64,000 nucleotides of DNA from Pocillopora verrucosa (Eukaryota; Cnidaria; Anthozoa; Scleractinia; Pocilloporidae), in NCBI RefSeq assembly GCF_036669915.1, contig NC_089325.1:2694480-2758479 (forward strand), read 5' to 3'. The position numbers and the translations under genes were made by a program. This document shows, piece after piece, positions 1-11,624 of this stretch (the first letter of the stretch is position 1; every line of letters starts with the position of its first letter). The notes below the pieces were generated by a model that did not search any database, was not told the DNA's origin, and saw nothing but the letters and a program-made list of their open reading frames with translations.

Positions 1-658
1 GGCGAAGGAACTAAATAAGTTTTAAAAATGTTGGAAATTTGCGATTGCTTCTCTTTTCTATGGAACAGATGTTACTTAATGAAACTGACGTATCGTTGAC
101 ATCCTCATTTGCTTTTTATTGGCGGAAACGTGGAATAAAAGTGCAGTCTTAACTTATCATTTTATCAACGAAGAACTGCACGTAAAATCAAAAAGATCTT
201 AAACTTTGTTACATTGTTGCGACATTCGATGTCTAAATTTGGAACACACCGCCTTATTGAAAATTTATCTAGTGATACCAACATCAGATTGATTTGGGAT
301 CCATCTTTTAAGTTATGCTATAGACAATTGTAGTACTGAAATATCGCTTTTCATCTCATCATCACATCTCTGAGAAAAGAAGTACCACTGAACTTAAACA
401 CACTGAGGCGATGGCAGCGTGGCATCTTTTTATGGTTAGAATTTATTGACAACAGAAAGGAATCTGATTTGAAAAATATATATCTAAATAAAACACAAAA
501 ATTGTCAAAAATTGTCTATAGAGTTAAAAAAAATGAATGGTGTCAACGATTGTCAGCGATCAAAACAGTTTTGTTGACAAGCCGAGCTAAAACGTCAGTA
601 ATGGGACAAAGATGCTAAAATCAATTCGAGACTCGCTGTTCAAAGAACAATCACAGCG
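1..658. other. Non-coding stretch, nothing recognised
   Basis: AT-rich sequence with no open frame of note, no clear repeat and no resemblance to the receptor modules further right. It is probably intergenic DNA at the left margin of the receptor cluster. Confidence 0.5.
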
Positions 659-738
659 CAACCGTGTTTCCAGTTACAGCTGCTAAATTGGACAAGGAGA
701 ACCGCAGAGATAGATTGGTGATTAATGCACTGCTGAGA
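659..738 (-). pseudogene. Relic of a receptor gene, helix 1 region only
   Basis: Read on the minus strand, about 27 codons match the start of the neighbouring receptors. They show the LSSA start of helix 1, the middle of the helix, and the AAVTGNTV end that carries the conserved Asn of helix 1. The match stops directly after this motif, and the codons where the initiator should lie contain a stop. This is a truncated duplicate with no possible function. Its orientation matches the intact gene at 1,675-2,700. Confidence 0.7.
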
Positions 739-1674
739 AGTACTCCCCAACAGTTGATGTTAATTCATGTAACTCTGGTGTAGTCTATAGGAGACGTAAG
801 AGCGTGAGAATGTGTTTGGAAACTGATCAAAATTTCCCTGTGGCATCGAAACTGAAATGATTTATTTGCATACAGTCATATGATATATTACGTCAAAGAT
901 AAACATAAAGTCTGAACTTTTAAGAATTCCCGGGAGGCGGTGTTTTAAAAGCGATTAAAAGCTCTCTAAAAGTGATGCAAATAATAAATTTATTTAAACA
1001 TCCTTATCTGTCTTTTGGTCTGTTATTTTTTATACAAATAAATCTTTTGCAGCTTTTCCCAGAAAATGAACCCCTAAGATGGAAGTGCTATCATTTTACA
1101 TGTCAAACATTTTCTTCACACCAATTTCTGTTGTGTTGCGGGCTTTTGTTAGTACAAAGTTCGCCATCATCCGCTATGTTGCGCCGACCGAAATATTGTT
1201 TTTTTCGGAGGACAGATTTTGATTTTGATTTTGAACAAATTCACAGGTCCACCACACGAAAATACCCTATTGCAGAAAAGCAAAGAAATATAAATGTAAG
1301 TAAGCATGAAAACTGCTTCTGGGCCTAAATTTGAATCGAATAAACTTTCACGTTCGATGATCTCGAGTCCTCTGAAGAAAAGCAAAAGAATGGCCCAGGA
1401 AATTTTTCCGCCTAGACTTAATATGTAAGGGATTTCACCAAAACCAAGTGCTTAGTTAGTTCTTCTGACATCCTGCCCGCATCATTTACTGACTAATGCT
1501 CAGAGAGGAGCGTTTGACAAGGAAATATTTCACTGATGTTATGAAAGACTTGACTCTCAAATTTAAGACAATTACACTGAAAAAAGTGCCCAGAAATCAA
1601 GTTTTCCATTTTAAAAACTATGCCAGGCTTAAGATTTGGCAGCTTTACAATTTTAATTTTTGAATGAACTTCCC
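739..1674. other. Non-coding stretch between receptor relic and receptor gene
   Basis: It contains short overlapping open frames on both strands (for example 972-1,328 +), but they are low in complexity and match no family I know. A short stretch near 870-895 resembles one near 2,830-2,850, upstream of the next gene, suggesting duplicated flanking DNA. No RNA gene was recognised. Confidence 0.45.
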
Positions 1675-2700
1675 TCAGTGTTCTGTTTCCTTACTTGCAA
1701 AAATGATACGAGTTCCACCTTTTTGTATCATTCGGTTTCGATCTGGTTGTGCACTAAGGTCTACCGAATTTTGTTCATCAACACGAGGCAGCCAATGGAA
1801 GGTGCGGCGAAAGGCTCGGCGAAATTCGCCTTTTCTGAGGTAGTAAATCAATGGGTTGATCGCTGATGAAGTAAAAGCGATTGCCTCAATCCAAGGCCAT
1901 ACAACTTTGTCTACTTTGATGTCGTCACAGAGATGATTCGTCGCTGTATAATAACAATGAACTACGAGTAAGACCAGACTGGGCATCCAAGAAACAATGT
2001 AAACAACTATAATATAACCGACCGTCTTAACAGTTTTGATTTGTTTCATGATACCACTCCGTGGAATGTTATTTCCGTTGGAGCTGTGAAAATTTTCGCT
2101 GGGAAACGTCCTTCTGCATTGACGTCGTGCAGCTTTAAACATAAACATATAACAGAAAGTGACTACAAATAATGGAGCGACAAATGTTAAAAATGCCAAA
2201 AACAGCCAAAGCACTGTACTCGCAATATTTCCCAACAAACCTATCGAAATTGCCGTGAAAGGAAGACATAATGAAATCAGCCACACCAAAATAATCACCA
2301 AACAGCATCTTTTCTTGGTTACAAAGTCCTGGTAACGGAAAGGAAACCTAATCGCAATAAACCGGTCTACTGAAACGCAGCACAAGTTAAAGGTTGTGGC
2401 GGTGGTTGTGTGAATCCACAGCATGTATATACAGTAGTGCAAAGTACTCTGTACCGGTGGCTGAATCAAGCATCTGATGACGATCCAGACAGGGTCTATA
2501 ACCAGCCCAACTAACAAGTCTGCCACTGACAAGGAGGTTAAGAATCCATTGGAAATTGTTCGTAAAGACTCATTTTTGTAGAACAACCACAACACGACCG
2601 CATTTCCTGCTACAGTTGCTAATCCAGAGAAGGAGAACCACAACGATAGAAAGATGGACGCTGTACTGCTGAGATGTTGCACCAGGCAGCTGTTATTCAT
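1675..2700 (-). CDS. Rhodopsin-like (class A) G-protein-coupled receptor, orphan
   Basis: Predicted seven-helix plasma-membrane receptor of 341 residues in one uninterrupted frame. The ATG at 2,700 is chosen because its N-terminus aligns with the paralogs (M-N-x-S, a possible N-glycosylation site, then LSS). The open frame upstream to 2,784 has only a GTG and is not supported. Class A landmarks: Asn33 (GN) in helix 1, Asp61 (SVAD) in helix 2, Asp112-Arg113 (DRF) ending helix 3, Trp140 in helix 4, Pro176 and Tyr184 in helix 5, Trp238-x-Pro240 in helix 6, and N282-P-x-x-Y286 in helix 7, followed by a basic helix 8 (FRRAFRRTF). The helix 3 cysteine that normally pairs with loop 2 is not at its usual place, and loop 2 is short. 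This resembles melanocortin- or adenosine-type receptors, but the ligand is unknown. Confidence 0.9.
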   Translation of the reverse strand: MNNSCLVQHLSSTASIFLSLWFSFSGLATVAGNAVVLWLFYKNESLRTISNGFLTSLSVADLLVGLVIDPVWIVIRCLIQPPVQSTLHYCIYMLWIHTTTATTFNLCCVSVDRFIAIRFPFRYQDFVTKKRCCLVIILVWLISLCLPFTAISIGLLGNIASTVLWLFLAFLTFVAPLFVVTFCYMFMFKAARRQCRRTFPSENFHSSNGNNIPRSGIMKQIKTVKTVGYIIVVYIVSWMPSLVLLVVHCYYTATNHLCDDIKVDKVVWPWIEAIAFTSSAINPLIYYLRKGEFRRAFRRTFHWLPRVDEQNSVDLSAQPDRNRMIQKGGTRIIFASKETEH

Positions 2701-3909
2701 GTGGATTCGGTATTCGGAGACATCAGTAGCTAAAGAAAAGAGTGAAATTTTATCTTTAAAATCAACCTGTCTACAGGTCCCCACAACACAAAGTTGAAGT
2801 TATGAAAACTAATACTATGACATTGCATATAGGATATCATATGATAAATTACGCTTTTAAAATGCTGTTTACTGACCGTGACAAGGAAGTCTGGAAGTTA
2901 AGTCCTAGACTTAGGCACGAAGCGAAATCTAAGAGAGAGGAAATTCTCGAAAGATATCTTTCTCACGTTAAGGGAAAATAATGGGACGTTATTTCCTCTT
3001 GCCGAAGTTCAATGTCTTGATTACGTATGTCAATACTGATAAGAACAAATTAGTCTTAATTAATTCGCAGAAAAACAGAGAGAACTTGCAAACATGTTTC
3101 TCCTGATTTGCAGCTGCCTGGGTTATGGGTAGGCCGTGAGAAAACGTGGAATGAAATGGTCTTAATGCCAGGCCCACCGCAAATCAACGGTTTACAATTA
3201 TTTTAACATTTAGTATTTACTGAGATAACAGTAATTCTAAAAGTGAGCTCTCTCCCCAACCATTTGATTTGAGCAGTTTGAACGAAGCGAAAGCAGTAAT
3301 TTGACGCCGAACGTTAACGTTCGGAGCCTCATTTAAGTGCCTGAAATAGAACCCAAAATAAATTTCGTAATTTAATTATGTTTTCATGTCAAGTTGACTG
3401 CTGAAGTCTGCTGTTAGAGGTCGTTTTAAAAGGACAATTTTTCACTGCTCTTTTTGTAAATCGTCTGTTGATCTTGATGTAAGAGAGAGCAGTTTCAAGG
3501 ATTTCCGAAGGAAACGACTCCTTTCTGGGAAATTGTACGATTTTTCCAAACTTCGGCGCTTCAAATCGCAACGTAGCAGGTGACTGACTACTACCAGTCA
3601 CAAAAAAAGATCAATAAGGATTCGGATCTTAAGCATGAAGTCACAAAGTTGACGGCAGAGGAAAATAGGTCACATTTGTCCAAGAGTTTCACAGGAGGCC
3701 TTGAAGCGATTGTATTTTCAAGCGGCGACAGGGCTCTCTAGTCAATATAGCAAGTCTGATCAGCGGAAATCAAACAGAGACTTAATGTTATTCGTCGTCG
3801 GTGTTTTCGTTCTAAAAATGTATGTAAACCTCTCTCTTCAATTTAACGAGTGAGGCCAGCACGGCTTGTTTTTTAAACAGAACGTACGTGTTAATGTAAT
3901 TCGCCTCAG
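2701..3909. other. Upstream region of the first receptor; no gene seen
   Basis: AT-rich DNA that should contain the promoter of the minus-strand receptor at its left edge. Short open frames at 2,989-3,177 and 3,389-3,601 (-) have no recognisable similarity. No tRNA or other RNA gene was seen. Confidence 0.4.
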
Positions 3910-4050
3910 GGGTTTCCGTTTTTAGCTGCTAAAACTCTCCTAAATTGTTTTCTGGCTGATTTGAAAATTAATATTTAGCCAAAGGAAGACTCAGTGAGAT
4001 AAAGGACACTAAAATAATGACCGAAAAGCATCTCCTCTTGCTCGGAATGT
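3910..4050 (-). pseudogene. Relic of a receptor gene, helix 4 to loop 3 pieces
   Basis: On the minus strand two pieces match the paralogs. One is the helix 4 segment, with the lysine-rich start and the hydrophobic run ending in a Leu-Pro-like stretch. The other is the loop 3 segment after helix 5. The helix 5 region between them is mostly deleted. No frame is kept across the joint. It shows that a further copy once lay between the intact genes at 1.7-2.7 and 6.6-7.6 kb. Confidence 0.65.
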
Positions 4051-5264
4051 CAATTCGTCAATTTGGAAACAGCAAGATCTTAAATCTATTCGCCAAAATG
4101 TAAAAAGAAATTCAACAAAACGTCCCCTTCGACAGGCAGTTGCTTTCGTGAAACGAAGTGCACGAGGAAACACAAAACAGGGACGTCAGATAATGAAACT
4201 ATTTTAAAATCTCTTTTAAAATACTAATCTCGCATGATTATGGTCACACTGTGGCCATAAATGGCTCGGTGGGCACTTACTTCAATCTACTCAAAACGAA
4301 TGTCAAATGTAAGACTGATGAATAGCTTAATTTAAATAACTAATGAGATAAATGTGTTAAGTTTCGAATCCAAAATTTATCCTAACATAGTCAGTAATTT
4401 AAAACTTGTTGCAGGTAATATGCAAGTTAAGCAAACTCAAACCAGGGGGTCTACTGAGAGGGAAACTCTGTATCAAAAGAGATGTAAGTAATTAAAAAAT
4501 CTTATTCATTTCAAATTTTCAGAACATAATTAACTCAATGGGTCATTTACAGATACATCATCAGACTAAATTTGAAATTTTCGCTTTCTATACCCATCAG
4601 GCTTCTCAAGAAATACAACTGAATGGCACGGCAAATCGTCAACAAGAGAGAAATAAGTCGTTAGATGTTATTCCGTTATTTTTCTGGTCTCTGACTTGTT
4701 AAAAAATCGCTTAGTACAATACCCGAGGTCGCCTGACTGGATTCTGACTGAGACGTTCGGTGTTCTTAAAGTCAAGCCAGGCTATGGCAAATGTCATATT
4801 TTGGTGACTTACTCAATGTTAGTGTTGGCTAAATCAAATTCCTGAATCGAAGTCGAACTCGGAGCCAACCCTGAAAACAAAATATTTCATGCAATTCATC
4901 GAACAAGTAATCCAAATGTAGTCTTTTTGAACGAAGCTGCAAAACAAAGAAATCTTGTCTGAGTCAACAGAAGAAGCGTCACGTCCACGGCCAATTTTTT
5001 AACAGTTTTGTACCAAGAATCAAATTCGACTGAGATTAGGATAACAGGAAAGAACTAAGGGATAACTCTCACCAGTTATTATTCAAAAAGACCTCTCGGC
5101 AGAATCCGCAAAACAGCATGGAAAAGTTCGGGCTGTATATTAAAAAGTCCAGAAATTGAATGCTGTGTTTCGTCCGAAACCGCTAGTACAAAATCAACCT
5201 ATGAAGTGATGGCTGAGGAGCGCCAGGCTTGTAATTAGGCAAGAATACTTTTCACGAGGATTGT
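4051..5264. other. Non-coding stretch, nothing recognised
   Basis: AT-rich, no long open frame and no match to the modules repeated elsewhere in the cluster. Confidence 0.4.
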
Positions 5265-6022
5265 CCTCAGAGGTTTCTCTTCTTAGTTGCAGAGTTGTCA
5301 CGAGTCCCCACATTTCGTATCGTTCGGTTTCGCTCTGATTTTGCACGAAGGTCTTGTGCATTTTTTTCATGAACACAGGGCAGCTTATGGAAGGTGTGGC
5401 AAAAGGCTCAGCGAAATTCGCTATTTCTGAAGAAGTATATCAATGGGTTGATCACTGATGAAATATGCGCGTGCCTCAACCCAAGACCATACGTGAAATC
5501 TTATATCCCAATGATTACACACTCAGTTTGCTTTAAATTGCAAAATTGAACCAACAGCAGAACCACAATAGGAATCCATACAATGATGCAAGCACCTAAA
5601 CTAAAACCGACTGTTTAGATGGCTTTCAAATTTTGCATACTTAAAACTTTAAAATATTCGCGGGAGTTAGGAAGTTTTTTGGTTGCTGGAATTCTCCTGA
5701 ATTGTTTTTTAGCTGATTTGAAAATGTATATATAGCAAAAAGAGGCCTTTAATAATTGAAAGACAAACGCTCTACGTGCAAAGAAAATAGCGAAATCGCT
5801 TAGATCCTTTGATACGCGTGGGAACATTATTGGAAAAATGAGATAAACTACACGAAAATTATGACCGCAAAGCATCTCCTCTTACTTAAAATGTCCTGAT
5901 ACCGGAAAGGAAAGGGAAACGCAATGAAACGGTCAATTGAAACACAGGACGAGTTAAAAGTAGTGGCCGCGGTTGTATGAATCCACAGCATTATTGTAAT
6001 CATAAACAAATTGCTATGAACT
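5265..6022 (-). pseudogene. Receptor pseudogene, helix 3 to C-terminus, frameshifted
   Basis: The minus strand carries a nearly full-length but broken copy of the receptor: C-terminal tail, helix 8 (FRRAF-like), helix 7, helix 6, loop 3, and back to the DRF motif and helix 3 near 5,930-6,020. Stops and length changes break the frame, for example in helix 7 and in the helix 5 to helix 4 region. The helix 3 end has the same nucleotides as the intact plus-strand gene at 32,997-34,004, so its closest relative may be that gene rather than its minus-strand neighbours. The 5' part of this gene lies next to it in inverted orientation. Confidence 0.8.
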
Positions 6023-6027
6023 CTAGT

Positions 6028-6157
6028 TTTGTGGCTGTTCTACAAAAACGAGTCTTTAAGAACTATTTCCAACCGGTTTTTAGCCTCGTTATCCGTGGCG
6101 GACGTTTTGGTTGACCTTGTAATAAATCCTTTTTGAATTGTTATCAGATGTTGGATA
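6028..6157 (+). pseudogene. Inverted 5' part of the adjacent receptor pseudogene (helix 1 end to loop 1)
   Basis: Read on the plus strand this piece encodes the end of helix 1 (LWLFYKNESLRT), the ISNRF linker and helix 2 (SVADVLVDLV), then reaches a stop where the paralogs have the Trp of the WIVI motif. The piece missing from the pseudogene at 5,265-6,022 is exactly this segment, but it lies in the opposite orientation, about 5 bases from the breakpoint. A local inversion explains the pair best. Confidence 0.75.
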
Positions 6158-6555
6158 AACAATTGATGACCATCGGAAGCAATAATTTTTAAGCTTATCT
6201 CACCTAACTCTCTTTCTTAGTAAAAGTTAATTAAAATATAAGAAAAATTGCTCATTTTGTCATATTAGACAGGTCTTTCCAGACGTAATTTTGCCCCAGT
6301 CAAATGCCTGTCACAAAACATTAATAGTTTGTCAAGATATATGAAAAACACTCTCATGCAATAAAAGTTTAGAAGTTTCTTAAAGATAACAAGTGATACG
6401 ATTTACTGAGAGACAGCCAAGCTAAGCATTGTTGCAAAGAGGATTTTTTTATTAGATTTCAGATCGCTATTTTAATAAGAAATTCACAAACTGAGGTGGC
6501 AGCTCACTTCAACATCATCTATCAACGGCAGAGTCCTGTTTCCTTTAAGATATCC
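6158..6555. other. 3' flank of the second receptor
   Basis: AT-rich DNA downstream of the minus-strand receptor. It includes a stretch near 6,500-6,550 that is conserved downstream of the paralogs, near 15,520-15,560, 23,960-24,000 and 28,840-28,880 (a run like TCAACATCRTCTATCAA). No separate gene was seen. Confidence 0.5.
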
Positions 6556-7557
6556 TCAGAGCTTTGTCTCCCTAACCGCTCTATCTCTAGATCTTTTAAA
6601 ACCATTTCGTACCATCAGGTTTCCACCTGATTTCAGCCAGGTGTTTCTTGTGCTGTGTCTGCAGAGTAACCAACGAAAGGTTCGGGGAAAGGCTTGGCGG
6701 AACTCTTTATTTCGAAAGAAATATAAAAATGGATCGATAGCTGATGAAGTAAAAGCGAATACCTCAACCCAAGGCCACACAACATAATATAATCTCCAAC
6801 TTTTATCCCAGTCATTTATCACGGTATAATAAAAATCAACAAACAGATAAACGAGACTGGGCATCCATGTGATAATACAAGCACCCAAGACAAAACCGAT
6901 GGTTTTAATAGCTTTAAAATTTTTCATACTACGAACTCTAAAATTGTCGTTATATGTTATAGGACTTTCTCCTGCTAGTATTCTATAAAACTGTTTTTTT
7001 GCTGATTTGAAAATTAAAATATAGGAACATGAGACCACAAGTAATGGAATAACAAATGTTATGAATGCCAGGGAAATCCATAACATCACAATATTGAATT
7101 TTTCCTTGTCTTTCACCGGCAACGTCGAGAAAGGAAGACCCAGTGAAAATAACCACACCAAAATAATCACTGTGTAACATCTTGTCTTTGTTACAATTTC
7201 CTGATAACGGAAAGGAAACCAAATCGCAATGAAACGGTCGACAGAAATACAGCAAATGTTATAAGTGGTTGCGGTGGTTGTGTGAACCCACAACCATTCT
7301 AAAAAGACGCTGTGAAATGTAAACCACCAGATGAAAATGATCCAGGTAGGAGCTATCACAAGCCCAACTAAAAGGTCTGCTACGGATAAAGAGGCTAAAA
7401 AACGGTTGGAAATTCTTCGTAAAGGCTCATTTTTGTAGAACAGCCACAATACGACTATATTTCCAGTGACAGCTGCAAAACCAGAAATAGAGAGCCACAG
7501 TGAAAGGACGATGGACGCTTCACTGCTGAGCTGATCGTGCCGGTGGCTATCATTCAT
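6556..7557 (-). CDS. Rhodopsin-like (class A) G-protein-coupled receptor, orphan
   Basis: Intronless 333-residue seven-helix receptor starting at the ATG at 7,557, with the family N-terminus MNDS (possible N-glycosylation at Asn2). Landmarks: Asn33, Asp61 (SVAD), Asp107-Arg108 (DRF), Pro171 and Tyr179 in helix 5, W231-x-P233 in helix 6. Helix 7 reads D275-P-x-x-Y rather than the N-P-x-x-Y of its paralogs, a variant tolerated in many class A receptors. Loop 1 is about five residues shorter than in the others and lacks their Q-P-P motif. Loop 2 is short and has no cysteine for the common disulfide. It is the most divergent of the intact minus-strand copies, so it may have a different ligand preference (inference). 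Confidence 0.9.
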   Translation of the reverse strand: MNDSHRHDQLSSEASIVLSLWLSISGFAAVTGNIVVLWLFYKNEPLRRISNRFLASLSVADLLVGLVIAPTWIIFIWWFTFHSVFLEWLWVHTTTATTYNICCISVDRFIAIWFPFRYQEIVTKTRCYTVIILVWLFSLGLPFSTLPVKDKEKFNIVMLWISLAFITFVIPLLVVSCSYILIFKSAKKQFYRILAGESPITYNDNFRVRSMKNFKAIKTIGFVLGACIITWMPSLVYLFVDFYYTVINDWDKSWRLYYVVWPWVEVFAFTSSAIDPFLYFFRNKEFRQAFPRTFRWLLCRHSTRNTWLKSGGNLMVRNGFKRSRDRAVRETKL

Positions 7558-9753
7558 GGTAAGATGGTGGATAGCGACAGCAGAAGAAAGAAAGTAAGCT
7601 TGGAAAATGCTCGAAATTTTACCCCCTTTTCAACAAACCAAACACATCTTTCTGAAACTGAATTGTTTTGCATGAATTATCGTATCCTTTTATGCAGATT
7701 TATTATGTCATGAGCGGTGTCCTTGGGGTTAGGGTTAGGTTAGTCAGCTAGCGGACAGAGGACCTCTTATTACAGAATAGTTAACTCGCAGCGTAGTTCT
7801 CCTAAAACTATTAATTCGATGCCGGTTTTTAAGTAGATTCTTAAACGTGAACTTCTTAAGGACTTTATAAATTCTTAATGATTCTCCTTTCAATTAGCGC
7901 TATATTGTTGTCATCAATTAGTAGTTTAAAAAAGTTATTCCCTTTAAAAGCGGAGCTCACAGCGCGTGCAGCGTAGCCCCATAATTATACAAAATAGTAG
8001 TAGCCCATCAAAGCAAAAAAATTTGGACTTATGATCGTACGACCGACCGTACAAGGTGCTACTTTTAGCATGCGCGGCCGAGTGTATCGCAGGCACGTTC
8101 TCAGCCATTAGGTAATGGAAGGGCAAAGGAGAAGGTAGTGCGCAGGTCCGATTGCATGCGTAACCAGGATACCCTATTAGTGCCAGGAGACACTGGCAGA
8201 TCACGATGTAGTGCGCATACTCAAGTGCCGAGCTTTAGTGCAGCGTACCGCTGGCACACGGTTAGGCATTACACGAGGGCTTCGCGTGAGCTAGTAGATG
8301 TGAAGCCGCGTAGGCAAATAATCTGCAACACGCGTTGTGAGCGGGCAATCAAACTGGTGAAGTTGTAGTTGAACAGTAATTCTCAGTATTTTGCAATTTT
8401 TAATCAACTCGCAAAGCAGCAATACCGGCAGAGCTAAAGTTTTGTCAACCGGAGGAAATTGTTATAATTCAAGTTCGTGGAGAAGAGGCTTTGATTGAAA
8501 ATAGGCCAGAAAGAAAGAGACAGAGCGACCAAAGAAAGCAAGAAGTAAAAGGCATAAAGCGAGTCGACAAAAACGCGCAAGAAAGTTAGAAAGGACGCTA
8601 AAATAGGCAGAATATGGCGAGAGGGACGCGATAGAGAACAAGAAAAGACATAAGTAAAAAGGCAAATATCTAGCGAAGAGCAACGTGAGAAGGAAATACA
8701 AAGAGCTCCAGAAAACAGACTGAAAAGGGGTCATCAACAAAGAGAAGCGAACCACAAAGGATCCACGAAAGAGGAGGAGGTAAGTCGTGTCTTATCTGGG
8801 TTTTCTCTTACGCTAAGGTCCAGAAAGATTCAAACCTTTTTTTCCCATTCTTCGTTTGATACTAGCTTTAGTTTATAATTCCAATCAAGTTTTGGTAAAA
8901 CAATGACTTTTGCATTCATCGCTTTAAACCCCTCGCGCTCGTTTATCGCTCGAATAACATTTCAAAGTGTTCGTATTCTTCAAATTATTTCTTGTCCTAC
9001 CTTTTGGAATCTTTAATACAGTCATGTTGTTTAGGGGAAAGAAGTTATCTTACGAATTATGTTTTACCTAGAAAGTTTTAAAATGATAGCGAACGGTGGG
9101 AGCAAGTTTTTATCATTCTCTCTTCAGTTGCAAGGTTTACATTATTCATTTAAAAAAATTGGGCTTTGTCGAATGTTTGTTGTTTTACTCTAAGAACGAA
9201 GAAATAGCGTTTCCCAAAATTGAATTACAATGAGATTGAGTCAGCGACGTTCATATTTACATTAAGTCTGAAACGGTAATTTGATTTTGAAAACATTGTC
9301 ATGTGAGAACCCGTCAAACATCTGAGAATTAAATTACCGAGCGCAAATGTGAGGAGCAAACAAACTCACGGGTAAAGTGGTGTTGATCCTGCAGCGGGAG
9401 GAGTGAATTTCATTGTTTGGCCATGGTACTCTTCAGCGCTATATTTTCATGTTTTCTACTCGATTCGTTCGAACTTGAAGAAATGGTTTGTCTCACAAAA
9501 CATGGAAACACTTTCTCTTCGTTCAACATCTTGAGGCGTCTACAATCTATGTATTTGTAATTAATTGAAGTTAATAAGTTATTTATTTATTTTAATTTTT
9601 GTGTTTGTTATTGTCCTTGAAAAGCCCCTTCGGGAAAAGTCGATAAAGGATGTATGTATGTATGTATATTCGATTTACACGCGCCTTCCTGTAAAATTCA
9701 CTCATCACATATTATTTTTCGGCCTTAATCACGCGTCACGTATACACTTTAAT
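7558..9753. other. Non-coding stretch left of the Harbinger element
   Basis: About 2.2 kb without a supported gene. A purine-rich tract at 8,460-8,780 gives a long minus-strand frame that is a composition artefact. A GT-AG-style donor-like site follows it near 8,780 but no exon could be supported. A short GTAT microsatellite lies near 9,650-9,665. The last bases hold a copy of the motif TCACGCGTCACGTATA, which also occurs near 31,697 and 31,800. Confidence 0.4.
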
Positions 9754-10087
9754 GGAACTTAAGCAATGGACGTTTTCGGGGCGACGGCGACTTAGACCGG
9801 AAGTTAAGTCATGATCCATGCATTACTGCGCATGATTTAGCCAACTTCTTAGCCGTCGCGGGAACGTCGGAGACGTGAAGAGCAGGTGTTTGCTGTTGTG
9901 GTGAAAACGTGAGTGTTGGTTTTCTGTCTTGGTCATTTTTGTGACCTCTAACAAATACTATTTTTTGAAATATTACTTTTGATTTCATTGTTAATATACA
10001 GGTGACTTTTTAGCTCGATTTACCTGTTCTTTTTTGCCTTAAATTCGTCCTAACTTGTGAGTTACTCTTCTTTCTAGCTAACATATT

Positions 10088-11624
10088 ATGGCCAACTCAA
10101 CAAGCACAAAATCGTAAGTGAGAATAACAATTGAATCTGTCTGTAGATTGTAAAAAAATATTCACCCAGGGTGTACTTTGAACTCATTTCTTTGACCATT
10201 TCTTTTTATTTTCGGCGGGAAAACAGTAATTTACAGCGAATTGCGATAGTTCACTTCTCTACTAATACTGAAAGTTTTAGCTATAAATATAAACATATAA
10301 ACACGTTAACAACTGCTTGGTCTCGCTAATTTCATGAGAATGTTATTTTAATGCAATTCAGTGTAAGGTTCATTTTTAAAAACCTTTGGAAAGAGAGTTA
10401 TATTTTGTTGAGAAATCTTGCCACTCCAATAAACTTAACTTTTCTTCTTCTTCAAGATTCCATGAATGGATTGATCATTTATATATCGAACTTCCTAGCT
10501 TTCGTTAGTCAGATTTCGAAATTCAGTATTCATACATGCGTAATAAATAGTGAATTTATGTGTCAAATTAAGAATTAAGAAGTCGATATTACTGCATCTG
10601 TTGGAACTTTCTCCATTCAAAAGTTTGAAAGATTTTTCAATCTAACGAAATTCTGAGATGCTGTAGTTTCTAAAATTCATTGCTAATTACGCATCCAGGA
10701 ATGCTGAATTTTAATTCTTACAACACAAAAATATGCAAATGATCTAGCCATAAATGGTTCTTATGGGTTTATTCTTGTCCTGGTTCAACTGAAAAATAGC
10801 TTTTCATGTCTGGTATTGGAACTTTTACAATTATTGTTGTAACGTAAAATTTGTATGTTTCATGGACAACCAAACAAGTGCACCAGAATTTTAAATTAGC
10901 CTGTTTTTGTTCTCTGTTGCATGTGCAGCCATCAATCACAAATAAACAAAAAAAACAAACAATCTTTTTTTGTCTTAATGTTACCTAGAACAGTGATGGA
11001 ATGGACAAAGCAGCATGACAGGGCTCTTCTGGATGAAATGACAATCAGCGATCTTTTTCAGTACAAGAAGGGCACTCCGGAGAGGGGTCAAGTATGGGAT
11101 TCTATTGCTGGTAATTTAAATGCAATGGATTACCCAAAGTTTAAAGTTGCAAAACGGCCAGGTCGCGATCGTTGGACACTGTTACGCACTAAGTATAAAA
11201 GAAGGATGTCAGAAGAAATCCAAGCAACTGGAATAGATGCTGAGGTTAGAGAACTTGACAAGATCATTGCTGCTATTGACAGTGATAAAGATGGAAAGAA
11301 GAAAGCTGAAGCTGATAAAAAGGTAGCAGAAGAAATACGGATAAAGGCTATGGAACGGTTTAGAAACACCAGCAAAAGAGGTGGAGAGGAAGGAGCCAAA
11401 AAGAAAAAAAGGAGAAGTGGCAGTGATGCAGTAGAATTTCTCAGAGAAAAGAAAAGTAAAAGTAAAAAAGAAAAGCAAAGTAAAAACATTCTCTGAGAGA
11501 GGGAGAGATGCAGTTAAGAAAAGATCAACAAAGCCAAACACTGTTGATATTACAGCAACAACAGCAGATGAATCAAGCATTGCTCACCCTCATGGAAAAA
11601 ATGTTGCCTAAAGAGAAGAATTAA
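10088..11624 (+). CDS. Harbinger-associated Myb/SANT-like DNA-binding protein, frameshifted near the 3' end
   Basis: Two exons are proposed. Exon 1 at 10,088-10,113 encodes MANSTSTKS with a GTAAGT donor. Exon 2 starts at 10,989 after a pyrimidine-rich AG acceptor and continues in phase as STVMEWTKQHD. The first ~90 residues form a Myb/MADF-type trihelix domain (EWTKQHD, RGQVWDSIA, RDRWTLL, KYKRRM), which in this superfamily binds the element ends and brings in the transposase. A long charged, lysine-rich region follows. The frame stops at 11,496. A one-base shift reopens a frame to 11,624 that encodes a glutamine-rich helical tail typical of the family, so a single indel has probably clipped about 40 residues. 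The start at 10,921 given by simple ORF reading is less likely. Confidence 0.7.

Noticed and set aside
972..1328. 118-codon plus-strand frame
   Set aside because: No family resemblance, AT-driven composition and an overlapping open frame on the other strand.
2701..2784. N-terminal extension of the first receptor by 28 residues
   Set aside because: It would start at GTG, and the paralogs begin at the internal ATG (MNxS). No signal peptide is visible in the extension.
7728..7745. Short GGGTTAGGGTTAGG run resembling telomere repeats
   Set aside because: Only about two units, and no terminal or fusion context; chance occurrence is likely.
8462..8755. 97-codon minus-strand frame rich in Leu and Phe
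   Set aside because: It mirrors a purine-rich tract on the plus strand. Composition alone explains the open frame and hydrophobicity.
11130..11580. Two long minus-strand frames opposite the Harbinger Myb-like gene
   Set aside because: They are antisense shadows of a lysine/glutamate-rich coding sequence.
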